Shown in pieces: positions 23,669 to 35,544 of a DNA stretch of 64,000 bases. The position numbers and the translations under genes were made by a program. The number at the start of each line of letters is the position of its first letter. Positions within the stretch are counted from its first letter, which is position 1. Source of the stretch: JBCBSZ01 sp039818945. GTDB lineage: Bacteria; Actinomycetota; Acidimicrobiia; Acidimicrobiales; Poriferisodalaceae. The stretch spans positions 1 to 64,000 of the forward strand of contig JBCBSZ010000004.1 in the NCBI GenBank assembly GCA_039818945.1, given 5' to 3'. Under the pieces are notes generated by a model. The model searched no databases, was not told where the DNA came from, and was given only the letters and a program-made list of their open reading frames with translations.

Positions 23669-24463
23669 TCAGCCGAGCAGCCGGCCGTTCCGCAGCAGCG
23701 GCGTGAAGTGGTGGACCGGAGACGGCTCGCCGCCCCCGGCCTCGATCCCGTGGTCGACGGTGCCGGCCGCGCAGCAGTGGAAGACCATGGCGGCCCGGAT
23801 GCCGTCGGATCGGTTGTCGGTCGAGCGGTGCATGAGGTGGCTGTCGAACACGAGCAGGTCGCCGGGAGCCATGAGCACCGGCTCCGAGCCCGACATGTCG
23901 TGATCGACGATCTCGACGTAGCCGTAGTTGGCGCCGGGCCGGGCGTCCGGCACGTGCTCGTGCACCGGCTCGCGGTGGCTCTGCGGGAGGACGTGCAGGC
24001 AGCCGTTCTCCAGCGTCGCCTCGGTGACCGCCAGCCACAGGCCGACGATCGGCCGGGCCGGCTCGAACGGGAAGTAGAAGCTGTCCTGGTGCCACGGCTG
24101 GCCCCAGGCGCCGGGGTTCTTGAAGATGAACTGCGACAGGAAGCAGTCGACGTCCGGGCCGACGAGCCGGCGCAGCACCTCGCCGATCCGACGATCGTGG
24201 AGGAAGTGGGCGAAGGCCGGCCGTTCGTGGAGGGTGAAGACCTTCGAGATCAGGTCCTCCGGTTCGGTGCCCTCGAAGCCGTCCTGGGACTCCGGGGCGA
24301 TGAGCACGCCGTCCGGCGCGGCCCCGTCCCGGTGCGCAGCACGGACCAGCGAGACCACGTCGGCCTGCATGGCCGCACCGACGGTCGGGTCGGTGAAGCG
24401 GGGGTGGCGGACGAACCCGTCCCGCTCGTAGGTCCCGAGGTCGAGATCGGCGGTCGTCGGCAC
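23669..24463 (-). CDS. Phytanoyl-CoA dioxygenase (PhyH) family oxygenase
   Basis: A 264-residue non-heme Fe(II)/2-oxoglutarate-dependent oxygenase of the double-stranded beta-helix fold. The metal facial triad is visible: His and Asp in QPWHQDSFYF and the distal His in FDSHLMHRSTDNRSD, with Arg in that last block for 2-oxoglutarate. The substrate is unknown; the family hydroxylates lipids and many small molecules. The GTG start at 24463 has GAGACT ending six bases upstream, a variant of the leaderless box. It converges with uvrB with a 66-base gap in which no clear terminator was seen. Confidence 0.88.
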   Translation of the reverse strand: MPTTADLDLGTYERDGFVRHPRFTDPTVGAAMQADVVSLVRAAHRDGAAPDGVLIAPESQDGFEGTEPEDLISKVFTLHERPAFAHFLHDRRIGEVLRRLVGPDVDCFLSQFIFKNPGAWGQPWHQDSFYFPFEPARPIVGLWLAVTEATLENGCLHVLPQSHREPVHEHVPDARPGANYGYVEIVDHDMSGSEPVLMAPGDLLVFDSHLMHRSTDNRSDGIRAAMVFHCCAAGTVDHGIEAGGGEPSPVHHFTPLLRNGRLLG

Positions 24464-24516
24464 CGCAGCAGTCTCGGTCGCTCGACCCCGCCGGGTCCAA
24501 CGCCCATCGGCCCGGA

Positions 24517-25725
24517 TCAGAACATCGTCTGGCAGAACGGTGGCCGTGCGGTGGGGAACACCCGATCGGCCCGGGCGATCGCGTCCGGGTCGCCCTGCAA
24601 CCTGCCCGCGGTGGCGAGCGCCGAGGGCAGGACCCCGCCGAGGAGCAACGAGCCGACCGTCGACGCCTGGCACACGAGGTCGGGCGCTGCGGTCGTGATC
24701 CGACAGGCCGCCTCGGCCCCGGCCTCGATCTCCACCGTCGTGGAGGCGGGCCCGTCGTGGATCTCCAGCACCAGTCGGTCCTCGGTCTCGTAGGACCGTG
24801 CGGCGAGCGCAGCGACCGGGTCGAGCACGCTCACCCAGAGCCAGTCGCCGACCGCGACGGTCCGGTAGGCGCGCGGATCGGTCAGCGCGTAGCGGGTCGG
24901 GTCGGCCAGGTCGGCGCGGTCGAGCTCGACCGACGAGGCCAGATCGACGTTCATCAGGTGCTGGTGGAGCCGGAGGCGGGCATCGTCGGTGGCGGCGAAC
25001 AGCTCGATCACCTTGACCACGCCGTCTGGCAGGTTCATGTTCCAGTTCGGCTTGAGCCGCCACATCGCCATCCCGTCCACGACGCCGTCGACGTCGCGCG
25101 ACACCGACACCTCGAGCGGACCGGCGCCGTCGCGATCGCTCTCGCGGTCGACGAGGTTGCGCTCGGCCCAGCCGGCCGGCCGGGTGACCTGCCCGACCCG
25201 CCCCAGCCGCACCCTGGTGAAGAGATCGTCGAAGAGCGGCTGTGCCACCTCCGGGGTGACGAGCTCGATCGAGCCGGCCGGGGCGTCCGGCAGCGAGGTG
25301 CGATGGCGGTCGATGACGACGGAGCGGTACTCGGTGGCGACGCCGTAACCGAAGCGGCCGTAGATCCCCGCCTCCGAGGCGAGCAGCGCAGCCACCGGCT
25401 CCTCGCGCTCGCGGGCCTGATCGTGGAGCTGCGTCATCATCGAGGTCAGGATCCCGCGGCGGCGGTGGGTCGGTCGGACCCCGACCGCGGTGACCCCTGC
25501 GGTGGCGACGGTCGTGCCGCCCGGCAAGGTCAGGTCGAGGGAGTACGCACCCGAGGTGGCGACCCATCGGTCACCGTCGAGGGCCACGAGGCAACGATCC
25601 GGGTCGATGGCGGGTGCGTACCGCTCGACCTCCTCGTCGCTCATCGCCTCACCGAAGGACCGGTCGACCTCGCGGAGGAACGGGCCGATCTCGTCCGAGC
25701 TGATCGAGCGCAGCGCGATGTCCAT
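24517..25725 (-). CDS. Eis-like GNAT N-acetyltransferase
   Basis: A 402-residue acetyltransferase of the Eis group, which acetylates amines of varied substrates. The first GNAT domain carries the acetyl-CoA motif GVRPTHRRRGILTSMM (residues about 82-97) and SEAGIYGRFGYGVATEY. A second degenerate GNAT region and a C-terminal SCP2-like domain (RLVLEIHDGPASTTVEIEAG, LLLGG) follow. The chain ends in Phe as Eis proteins do, whose terminal carboxylate serves in catalysis. CAGACT ends six bases before the ATG. Eis can confer aminoglycoside resistance in mycobacteria; nothing here shows that activity. Confidence 0.87.
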   Translation of the reverse strand: MDIALRSISSDEIGPFLREVDRSFGEAMSDEEVERYAPAIDPDRCLVALDGDRWVATSGAYSLDLTLPGGTTVATAGVTAVGVRPTHRRRGILTSMMTQLHDQAREREEPVAALLASEAGIYGRFGYGVATEYRSVVIDRHRTSLPDAPAGSIELVTPEVAQPLFDDLFTRVRLGRVGQVTRPAGWAERNLVDRESDRDGAGPLEVSVSRDVDGVVDGMAMWRLKPNWNMNLPDGVVKVIELFAATDDARLRLHQHLMNVDLASSVELDRADLADPTRYALTDPRAYRTVAVGDWLWVSVLDPVAALAARSYETEDRLVLEIHDGPASTTVEIEAGAEAACRITTAAPDLVCQASTVGSLLLGGVLPSALATAGRLQGDPDAIARADRVFPTARPPFCQTMF

Positions 25726-25818
25726 GGCGCGAGTCTGTCGCGGTCGACCACGGGAGCCGATCGGTTTTCGTCCGGCGATCCGCCATCCTGTGAGGACCCC
25801 ATCGACGGAGCGATGCCC

Positions 25819-26553
25819 ATGCCCCTCCTGACCTCCGACGGCGAGATCGACGTCCCCGGCCGACTGCTGGTCGTCGTCGCCCATCCTGACGACATCGACT
25901 TCGGCTTCGCCGGCACCGTCGCCACGCTGACCGCTGCCGGCTGCGAGGTGTCGTACTGCCTCGTGACGAGCGGCGACGCCGGCGGGTTCGACGACGACGT
26001 GCCCCGCGAGGAGATGCCACTCATCCGCGAGGCCGAGCAGCGCGACGCCGCGAAGTGCGTCGGGGTCAGCGACGTGCACTTCCTCCGGTTCCCGGACGGT
26101 CGGGTCCAGCCCGACCTCGAGCTGCGCAAGGCGATCGCCCGGGTCATCCGCCAGGTGCGGCCCGACGTCGTGGCCTGCCAGTCGCCGGAGCGGGGGTGGG
26201 ACTCGATCTACCGCAGCCACCCCGACCACATCGCCGCCGGCGAGGCCACGATGTGCGCCGTGTACCCCGACGCCCGCAACCCGTACGCCTACCCCGAGCT
26301 GCGCGACGAGGAGGGCCTCGAGGCCCACACGGTGCCGGAGGTGTGGGTCATGGGGCTGGCCCCTGCCCGCTACCTCGACGTGACCGACGCGTTCGACGCC
26401 AAGCTCGATGCGCTGCGCGCCCACACGAGCCAGACGGGCCACATGGAGGACCTCGGCGGCCGGATCCGGGAGTGGATGACGCGGACCGCAGCCGATGCCG
26501 GGTTCCCCGAGGGCGTGCTCGCCGAGTCACATCGAGCGATCGACACCCGCTGA
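25819..26553 (+). CDS. PIG-L/LmbE family zinc deacetylase
   Basis: A 244-residue LmbE-like enzyme that removes N-acetyl groups from sugars or sugar conjugates. Zinc ligands are in AHPDD (residues about 21-25) and SHPDHIAAG (about 132-140). The family includes MshB and Mca of mycothiol metabolism; no partner gene here decides between them. Start ATG 25819 is chosen because GGAG lies eight bases before it; ATG 25813 is in frame but too close to that site. It is divergent from the Eis-like gene. Confidence 0.85.
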   Translation: MPLLTSDGEIDVPGRLLVVVAHPDDIDFGFAGTVATLTAAGCEVSYCLVTSGDAGGFDDDVPREEMPLIREAEQRDAAKCVGVSDVHFLRFPDGRVQPDLELRKAIARVIRQVRPDVVACQSPERGWDSIYRSHPDHIAAGEATMCAVYPDARNPYAYPELRDEEGLEAHTVPEVWVMGLAPARYLDVTDAFDAKLDALRAHTSQTGHMEDLGGRIREWMTRTAADAGFPEGVLAESHRAIDTR

Positions 26554-26590
26554 GGAGGGCGGGGCTGGGGTCCCCGCCCGGGGCCGGAGC

Positions 26591-27421
26591 TCACTCCCAG
26601 AAGTCGAGCGTCGTTCGCATCGCGGTCTCGAACTCCTCGAAGGGGCCCTGCGACTTCACCGCGGCGATCATCTCGGCGTCGCCGCCGACGAGGGTGCGGA
26701 ACGGTGCGTCGGGGTCGAGCGCGACCCGGACGATCACGTCGGCGACCTCCTGCGGGTCCGCCGGTTCGCCGGTGTCGGGCACCAGCCCGCGGATGGCCAC
26801 GTCGAGACCGTCGGAGAGCTCGCGGTCCGGCGTGCCCGGTGCGAACGCCTCGGCGTAGCGGGTGTTGCCGCCGAGCTCGGTCGGGAACTGCCCGGGCTGG
26901 ACGAGGTGGACGCGGACACCCTGCCGCCCGACCTCGAACCGCAGCGCCTCGCTCAGCCCCTCGAGCGCGTGCTTCGTCGCCGCGTAGTAGCCGGCGAAGG
27001 GCCGACCGACCAACCCGGCGATCGAGCCGACGTTGACGACGACCCCCGCGCCGCGCTCCCGCATGCCCGGCACGACGGCTCGGATCATCCGGGCGACGCC
27101 GAAGACGTTGGCCTCGAACTGCCAGAGCATCTCGTCGTCGCTGGCCGCGGCGACGGGGGCCTTGAGCTCGACGCCGGCGTTGTTGACGAGCACGTCCGGG
27201 ATGCCGACCTCCGCGATGGCGGCGTCGATCGAGGCGGTGTCGGTCACGTCGAGCGCCACGATCCGCAGCGACCGCCCGTGCTCGGCCGCATCGGCGGCCA
27301 GCGCCTCGCCCTTGGACGGCGTCCGCATCGTCGCGACGACGTCGTGGCCCTGCGCCGCGAAGGTCCGGGCGGCGAGCTCGCCGAAGCCCGAGGACGAGCC
27401 GGTGATCAGCACGGTGGTCAT
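26591..27421 (-). CDS. Short-chain dehydrogenase/reductase
   Basis: A 276-residue SDR oxidoreductase with cofactor motif TGSSSGFG near the N-terminus, NNAG motif (VLVNNAGVEL), catalytic Ser in NVGSIAGLVG and the YYAATKHALEG Tyr-x3-Lys pair. The basic residue after the first strand (TMRTP) suggests NADP. The long C-terminal part (GFETAMRT-type tail) resembles the classical subgroup that acts on retinol-, steroid- or ketone-like substrates. Specificity is unknown. It is divergent from the secreted nuclease-fold gene and converges with the PIG-L gene. Confidence 0.87.
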   Translation of the reverse strand: MTTVLITGSSSGFGELAARTFAAQGHDVVATMRTPSKGEALAADAAEHGRSLRIVALDVTDTASIDAAIAEVGIPDVLVNNAGVELKAPVAAASDDEMLWQFEANVFGVARMIRAVVPGMRERGAGVVVNVGSIAGLVGRPFAGYYAATKHALEGLSEALRFEVGRQGVRVHLVQPGQFPTELGGNTRYAEAFAPGTPDRELSDGLDVAIRGLVPDTGEPADPQEVADVIVRVALDPDAPFRTLVGGDAEMIAAVKSQGPFEEFETAMRTTLDFWE

Positions 27422-27552
27422 GCTCCGCACGCTCGTGCGTCACGGAGTGTTCGTCAACCCGTCGACGCGGCGACGTCTGTCGGCAAGGCTGGCCGGCGAA
27501 CCTGCCGGGGCCCGCGGTCGACGGGGCGACGGCGAACGAAGGGGAGTGCGGG

Positions 27553-28776
27553 ATGCGCAGGACGACGAAGCTCGGTCTGATCGTGGCGGTCGTGGGGTTG
27601 CTCGCCGGGGTGCTGGCGCCGACGGCGGGCGCAGCGCGGCGGGAGCGGCCGGAGCCGGTGCGCTTCGCCACCTTCAACGCCTCGCTCAACCGCGGCAACC
27701 TCGGCGATCTCGCCGCCGAGCTGGCCACCCCGGGCAGCCCCCAGCCGGCGGCGGTGGCCGAGATCATCCAGCGCAACCGTCCCGAGGTCCTCCTCATCAA
27801 CGAGTTCGACTACGACCCGGTGGCGCTGGAGCTCTTCCAGGAGAACTACCTCGGCGTGTCGCAGAACGGCGAGGAGCCGATCACCTACGAGTACACGTTC
27901 ATCGCCCCGTCCAACACGGGCGAGCCGAGCGGGGTCGACCTGAACGGCGACGGCACCGTCGGCGGCCCGAACGACGCCTACGGCTTCGGCTTCTTCCCGG
28001 GGCAGTTCGGCATGGTCGTGCTCTCGCAGCACCGCATCGTCGAGCACAAGATCCGCACCTTCCAGAACTTCCTCTGGAAGGACATGCCCGACAACCTGCT
28101 GCCGACCGGTTTCTACAGCGAGGAGGCCCAGGAGGTCTTCCGCCTGTCGTCGAAGAGCCACTGGGACGTGCCGATCCGCATCGGCCAGCGCGAGGTCCAC
28201 TTCCTCGTGTCGCACCCGACGCCGCCGGTGTTCGACGATCCGGTCATCGACCAGAACGGTCGTCGCAACCACGACGAGATCCGCTTCTGGGCCGACTACA
28301 TCCGGCCGAACCGCTCCCGCTACATCTACGACGACGACGGCAACCACGGCGGTCTCGTCCCGGGTGGCATGTTCGTGATCGCCGGCGACCAGAACGCCGA
28401 CCCGTTCGACGGCGACAGCTTCGACGGCGCGATCAACCAGCTCCTCGACGACATCCTCGTCAACACCCGCGTGACGCCGTCGAGCGAGGGCGCCGTCGAG
28501 CAGGCCGGCCTCCAGGGCGGGCTCAACGACAGCCACGTCGGCGACCCGGCGTACGACACGGCCGACTTCAACGACGCCGGGCCGGGGAACCTGCGGGTCG
28601 ACTACGTCCTGCCCCGCAGGAACCTGCGCATCGTCGAGGCCGGCGTGGACTGGCCGCTGTCCGACGACCCGGCCTTCGCCGCGGTCGGCGTGTTCGACCC
28701 GGTGACCTTCACCTTCCCGAGCTCGGACCACCGGCTGGTGTACGTGGACATCGTGAACAAGGGCTTCGCCCGCTAG
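27553..28776 (+). CDS. Secreted endonuclease/exonuclease/phosphatase-fold protein
   Basis: A 407-residue exported protein: Sec signal peptide at residues 1-27 (cleavage near AGAARRE), then a DNase I-like fold. Catalytic-type motifs appear in order: ATFNASLNRGN, LLINEFDYD (Glu), VSHPTPP, AGDQNADPF (Asp/Asn), DYVLP and FPSSDHRLVYVD (Asp-His). The mature enzyme probably hydrolyses phosphodiesters outside the cell, either nucleic acid or phospholipid head groups. A DLNGDGTVGG segment could bind calcium. The Shine-Dalgarno AGGGGAG lies seven bases before the ATG. Confidence 0.83.
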   Translation: MRRTTKLGLIVAVVGLLAGVLAPTAGAARRERPEPVRFATFNASLNRGNLGDLAAELATPGSPQPAAVAEIIQRNRPEVLLINEFDYDPVALELFQENYLGVSQNGEEPITYEYTFIAPSNTGEPSGVDLNGDGTVGGPNDAYGFGFFPGQFGMVVLSQHRIVEHKIRTFQNFLWKDMPDNLLPTGFYSEEAQEVFRLSSKSHWDVPIRIGQREVHFLVSHPTPPVFDDPVIDQNGRRNHDEIRFWADYIRPNRSRYIYDDDGNHGGLVPGGMFVIAGDQNADPFDGDSFDGAINQLLDDILVNTRVTPSSEGAVEQAGLQGGLNDSHVGDPAYDTADFNDAGPGNLRVDYVLPRRNLRIVEAGVDWPLSDDPAFAAVGVFDPVTFTFPSSDHRLVYVDIVNKGFAR

Positions 28777-28812
28777 TCGACCGAACACGTGTACGGGGGC
28801 CCCTCGGCCCGA

Positions 28813-28818
28813 TAGCCT
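28813..28818 (+). promoter_or_regulatory. Predicted -10 box for leaderless uvrA mRNA
   Basis: TAGCCT ends eight bases before the ATG of uvrA at 28827; no Shine-Dalgarno present. Confidence 0.45.
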
Positions 28819-28826
28819 CGGCTCCG

Positions 28827-31667
<2,841 letters not shown>

Positions 31668-31681
31668 CAACCGGTGGGCGG

Positions 31682-32311
31682 TCAGCCCGCGCCGGCGACG
31701 AGTCGGGCGAGCCGATCGGCGTCGGCCTGCTCGAAGTCACCGGTGATCAGCGCCATGCCGCCGAAGTTCGACTGCTGGACCGTCGGCGCGCTCCACACGA
31801 CGCCGCCCGACACGATCGCGAGCTGCTCGCCGACGATCGACGCTGCGAGCCCGTCGAAGGCCGCGCCGCCCTCCGGCGTCATGTCGATCGTGACGCTCCA
31901 CCCGTTGAGGTCGTCGAACAGCGTGCTGGTCCGGTCGACGATGCTGCCGTCGAGCTCGACCGGCCCGAGCAGGTACACGAGCTCGCCGTCGGGCCCGGGC
32001 ACGGTGACCTGATCGGCTGCGGGATCGAAGGCCGCCTCCTCGGCGGAGTCGACGCCGACCACGACCCGGAGCTCGAGGTCGGCGTCCGGGCTCGCGAGGT
32101 ACGGGGCGCCCGGCAGCCGGACAGCGACGTCGTCCGGTTCGCTCGTCGTGGGTGGGGCGTCGGTCGCGGTGGGCGCGGCGCTCGTCGTCGTCATCACGGT
32201 GGTGTCGGCCGGCTCCGCGGTGTCGTCGTCGGTGCAGCCGACGAGCGCGATCACCCCGATCGCGAGCGAGGCGACGGTCGTTCGCCGCAGGCTGCTGGCT
32301 CGGCCCTCCAT
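31682..32311 (-). CDS. Lipoprotein with SecD P1-head-like domain
   Basis: A 209-residue lipoprotein: signal with lipobox ALVGC (Cys26), a Thr/Ala/Pro-rich linker (about 30-60), then a domain whose C-terminal half reads like the P1 head of SecD: WSVTIDMTPEGGAAFDGLA, EQLAIVSGGVVWSAPTVQQS and GDFEQADADRLARLV match the SecD pattern of a hydrophobic strand, an AIVLDGxVxSAP strand and a GxFxxxxAxxLA helix. No transmembrane SecD part is present. It may help late export or folding on the outer membrane face, which is inference. A TACCGT box ends eight bases before the ATG. Confidence 0.7.
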   Translation of the reverse strand: MEGRASSLRRTTVASLAIGVIALVGCTDDDTAEPADTTVMTTTSAAPTATDAPPTTSEPDDVAVRLPGAPYLASPDADLELRVVVGVDSAEEAAFDPAADQVTVPGPDGELVYLLGPVELDGSIVDRTSTLFDDLNGWSVTIDMTPEGGAAFDGLAASIVGEQLAIVSGGVVWSAPTVQQSNFGGMALITGDFEQADADRLARLVAGAG

Positions 32312-32319
32312 CGGAGCGG

Positions 32320-32325
32320 ACGGTA
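32320..32325 (-). promoter_or_regulatory. Predicted -10 box for the SecD-P1-like lipoprotein
   Basis: On the minus strand TACCGT ends eight bases before the ATG at 32311; no Shine-Dalgarno. Confidence 0.4.
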
Positions 32326-32371
32326 CCGGAGGTGTGGGCTGCGCACAGGGTCGGGGCAGACTGGGACCACG

Positions 32372-34237
32372 ATGGTCGAGCGCCCCCCTGCAGGAACGAT
32401 CCCCGACACGCCGGGCTCCTACCAGTTCAAGGACGCCGACGGCCGGGTGATCTACGTCGGCAAGGCCCGGTCGCTGCGGAGCCGGCTCTCGAACTACTTC
32501 CAGGACCCCCGCAACCTCCACGCACGCACCGCGCAGATGGTGCAGGCCGCCGAGACGGTCGAGTGGATCCAGGTCGAGACCGAGGTCGAGGCGCTGCTGC
32601 TGGAGTACTCGCTCATCCAGCGTCACCAGCCGCGGTTCAACATCCGGTACCGGGACGACAAGTCGTACCCGTTCCTCTCGGTCACGGTGTCGGACGAGTG
32701 GCCGCGGGCGATGGTCATGCGCGGCCGGCGCCGCAAGGGCGTTCGCTACTTCGGCCCGTACGGTCACGCCTGGGCGATCCGGGAGACGCTCGACCTGCTG
32801 CTGCGGACCTTCCCCATCCGGACCTGCTCGGACAACAAGCTCGAACGTCACGCCAAGCTCGGTCGGCCGTGCCTGCTCTTCCACATCGAGAAGTGCGCCG
32901 GCCCCTGCGTCGGCGAGATCTCCGAGGAGGACTACGCCGACCTGGTCGACGAGCTGCTCCGATTCCTCGACGGTGACACCGACGAGGTCGAGGCGCGGCT
33001 CGAGCAGGAGATGAAGGACGCCGCCACCAACCTCGAGTTCGAGGTGGCGGCCCGGCACCGCGACCGGCTCGGCGCGATCCGTCGGGCAATCGAGAAGCAG
33101 CGGGTCGTCGGCACGAAGAACGAGGACTACGACGTCATCGGCATCTCCGACGACGACCTCGAGGCCGCCGTCCAGGTGTTCTTCGTCCGGAAGGGTCGGG
33201 TGATGGGCCGCAACGGGTTCATCGTCGACAAGGCCGAGCCCCTCACGCAGCCCGAGCTCGTCGGCCGGGTCATGGAGCGCCTCTACTACGACGACAACCC
33301 GATCGGGATGCCCAAGCTCGTCGTCGTCCCCGACCTCCCCGACGATCCGGAGCTCTACGAGGCCTGGCTCACCGAGCAGCGGGGGAGCCGGGTCGAGATC
33401 CGGATCCCGCAGCGGGGCGAGAAGCGCTCCCTGCACGAGACGGTCACCCAGAACGCGAAGGAGGAGTTCCGCCGCCACCGGATGAAGCGGGCGTCGGACC
33501 ACAACAGTCGCGCCCGCGCGCTCAACGAGCTCCAGGAGTACCTCGACCTGCCCAACGCGCCGCTGCGCATCGAGTGCTACGACATGAGCCACCTCCAGGG
33601 CACCGACTACGTGGGGTCGATGGTGGTGCTGGAGGACGGGCTCCCGGCCAAGAACGAGTACCGCCGGTTCAAGCTGAAGGGCGTCGACCAGAACGACGAC
33701 TTCGCCGCCATGGAGGAGGTGCTCACCCGCCGACTCTCCGCCTATCTCGAGGATCGGTCGAAGCCGGTCTCGGAGCGGGGGAAGTTCTCCTACCCACCGC
33801 AGCTGCTCGTCGTCGACGGTGGCAAGGGCCAGCTGAGCGTCGCCCAGCGGGTGCTCGACGAGCTCGGGCTGAGCGACGAGATCCCGTGCGCCGCCCTCGC
33901 GAAGCAGTTCGAGGAGATCTTCCTGCCCGACCGGGCGGAGTCGGTGCGCATCCCCCGACAGAGCGAGGCGCTCTACCTCATGCAGCGCATCCGCGACGAG
34001 TCGCACCGATTCGCCATCGAGTACCACCGCAAGCTGCGCGACAAGCGCATGACCAAGTCGGTGCTCGACGACGTGCCCGGCCTCGGGCCGACCCGGAAGC
34101 AGCGGTTGCTCAAGGAGCTGGGCGGGATCACCAGGGTGAAGGCGGCGTCGCTCGACGACCTGCGCGAGCTGAGCTGGCTGCCCGACGCCGTGGCGGAGGC
34201 CCTGCACGAGCACCTCCACTCCCCGGTGCGGACATGA
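32372..34237 (+). CDS. uvrC: Excinuclease ABC subunit C
   Basis: Dual-incision nuclease of nucleotide excision repair. The 621 residues have an N-terminal GIY-YIG nuclease for the 3' cut (PGSYQFKDADGRVIYVGKA), a Cys cluster (CSDN, CLLFHIEKCAGPC) typical of the UvrC iron-sulfur region, a UVR motif for UvrB contact near residues 205-235, an RNase H-like domain for the 5' cut (RIECYDMSHLQG, LLVVDGGKGQL, DESHRFAIEYHR) and tandem helix-hairpin-helix motifs (LDDVPGLGPTRKQRLLKELG). The stop overlaps the next methyltransferase (ATGA). CAGACT lies nine bases before the ATG; the promoter is less clear than for uvrA and uvrB. Confidence 0.97.
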   Translation: MVERPPAGTIPDTPGSYQFKDADGRVIYVGKARSLRSRLSNYFQDPRNLHARTAQMVQAAETVEWIQVETEVEALLLEYSLIQRHQPRFNIRYRDDKSYPFLSVTVSDEWPRAMVMRGRRRKGVRYFGPYGHAWAIRETLDLLLRTFPIRTCSDNKLERHAKLGRPCLLFHIEKCAGPCVGEISEEDYADLVDELLRFLDGDTDEVEARLEQEMKDAATNLEFEVAARHRDRLGAIRRAIEKQRVVGTKNEDYDVIGISDDDLEAAVQVFFVRKGRVMGRNGFIVDKAEPLTQPELVGRVMERLYYDDNPIGMPKLVVVPDLPDDPELYEAWLTEQRGSRVEIRIPQRGEKRSLHETVTQNAKEEFRRHRMKRASDHNSRARALNELQEYLDLPNAPLRIECYDMSHLQGTDYVGSMVVLEDGLPAKNEYRRFKLKGVDQNDDFAAMEEVLTRRLSAYLEDRSKPVSERGKFSYPPQLLVVDGGKGQLSVAQRVLDELGLSDEIPCAALAKQFEEIFLPDRAESVRIPRQSEALYLMQRIRDESHRFAIEYHRKLRDKRMTKSVLDDVPGLGPTRKQRLLKELGGITRVKAASLDDLRELSWLPDAVAEALHEHLHSPVRT

Positions 34238-35004
34238 ACGACGGCAGCCCGTCCGACCTCTGGGAACAGCACGCCGAGTGGTGGGTCGAGGGGTTCACCG
34301 AGGGGGCCGATCCCGAGTACGTCGAGCAGATCCTCCCGCTCGCCGCCGACCTGCTCGACGGGTACGAGCGCGTGCTCGACGTCGGTACCGGCGACGGTCA
34401 GATCGCCCGGTTGCTCGCCGCCCGAGGGCAGTGGGTGGTGGGCGTCGACCCGACGCAGGCACAGTTGGCCTACGCGGCGGAGCGGGCGGGTGGTCCGGCC
34501 TACGTCCGAGCCGGCGCCGCCGGGCTCCCTCTGGCCGACGACAGCGTCGACGCCGTCGTCGCGTGTCTCGTCTTCGAGCACGTCGAGGACGTCGACGCCG
34601 GCCTCGCCGAGGTGGGGCGCGTGCTGCGACCCGGTGGGCGCTTCGCGTTCTTCCTCAACCACCCGCTGCTCCAGACCCCGAACAGCGGGTGGATCGACGA
34701 CCACGTGGTCGACCCGCCCGAGCAGTACTGGCGGATCGGCCCCTACCTGGTCGAGGGCACCACGATCGAGGAGGTCGAGCGGGACGTGTTCATCCCGTTC
34801 GTGCACCGGCCGCTGTCGCGGTACGTGAACACGATGGCCGACCACGGCATGTTCCTGGAGCGGATGCTCGAACCGGCTCCACCCGACGGCTTCCTCGAGC
34901 GGGCCATCGGCTACCGAGAGGCGGCGACGATCCCGCGCCTGCTGGTCCTCGTGGCCCGCCTCGCGCCGGCCGAGGCCGGGGAGACGTCAGCCGGCGTTCG
35001 GTGA
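34234..35004 (+). CDS. SAM-dependent methyltransferase (Methyltransf_11 type)
   Basis: A 256-residue class I methyltransferase with motif I VLDVGTGDGQIARLLAARG (residues about 47-65), acidic loop VVGVDPTQAQ, motif II VDAVVACLVFEHVEDV and post-motif GRVLRPGGRFAFFLNHPLL. The C-terminal half with PEQYWRIGPYLVEG resembles enzymes acting on small metabolites. The acceptor is not known. It is co-translated with uvrC, and its 3' end overlaps the convergent gene at 34987 tail-to-tail by 18 bases. Confidence 0.85.
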   Translation: MNDGSPSDLWEQHAEWWVEGFTEGADPEYVEQILPLAADLLDGYERVLDVGTGDGQIARLLAARGQWVVGVDPTQAQLAYAAERAGGPAYVRAGAAGLPLADDSVDAVVACLVFEHVEDVDAGLAEVGRVLRPGGRFAFFLNHPLLQTPNSGWIDDHVVDPPEQYWRIGPYLVEGTTIEEVERDVFIPFVHRPLSRYVNTMADHGMFLERMLEPAPPDGFLERAIGYREAATIPRLLVLVARLAPAEAGETSAGVR

Positions 35005-35544
35005 GCGTCCGAGGCTGCGCGAGCGGATCAGCGCCGCCAGCCCGCCGGCAGCCGCCAGCGCGGCACCGGTCAGCAGGGCGTTGCCGTCGGCCTCCCGACG
35101 TTCGAGCGCCGCGGCGACGATCCAGGTGAACACCACCAGGCCACCGCACGCCGCGACGCGCCCCGCCCAGCGCTGGACCACTGCGCCGGGCACCCCGCCG
35201 CCGGTCGGGATCGTCGCGAGCAGGGCTGCCGCGGTGTGGTGCACGACGAGGCAGATCACCGCGACGGGGAGCCACACGCTGCCCACCGAATCGATGAGCG
35301 CCAACCACTGCCAGGCGACGACGGCGATCACGACCGTCGGCAGCTGGGAGTCGGGGATCGCCGTGGCGGCGAGCGCCATCACGGCCACGAAGATCACGAC
35401 ACCGGGGTCGGCGCTGCCGGCGTCGGCCCCCGCCGTCGCCAGCACCGCGACGATGGGCGACAGGAGGACGGCGGCGCGCAGCAGCCACTGCTGACGGCTC
35501 GACTCGAGGATCAGGTCGATGAGGTCCTGCAGCGCCGCGTTCAT
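34987..35544 (-). CDS. Multi-span membrane protein closing the MoxR/DUF58 operon
   Basis: A 185-residue hydrophobic protein with about five membrane segments (for example LLRAAVLLSPIVAVLATAGA, VVIFVAVMALAATAI, WLPVAVICLVVHHTAAALLA, LVVFTWIVAAALE, LLTGAALAAAGGLAAL). No enzymatic motif is seen. The ATG overlaps the stop of the DUF58 gene (ATGA). It may anchor or assemble with the DUF58 and DUF4129 proteins of the same operon. The last 18 bases overlap the convergent methyltransferase gene. Confidence 0.75.
   Translation of the reverse strand: MNAALQDLIDLILESSRQQWLLRAAVLLSPIVAVLATAGADAGSADPGVVIFVAVMALAATAIPDSQLPTVVIAVVAWQWLALIDSVGSVWLPVAVICLVVHHTAAALLATIPTGGGVPGAVVQRWAGRVAACGGLVVFTWIVAAALERREADGNALLTGAALAAAGGLAALIRSRSLGRSPNAG

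Noticed and set aside
31682..34219. Possible 845-residue minus-strand protein extending upstream of the small lipoprotein
   Set aside because: Only the last 209 residues form a sensible protein with signal and lipobox; the rest is the reverse of uvrC.
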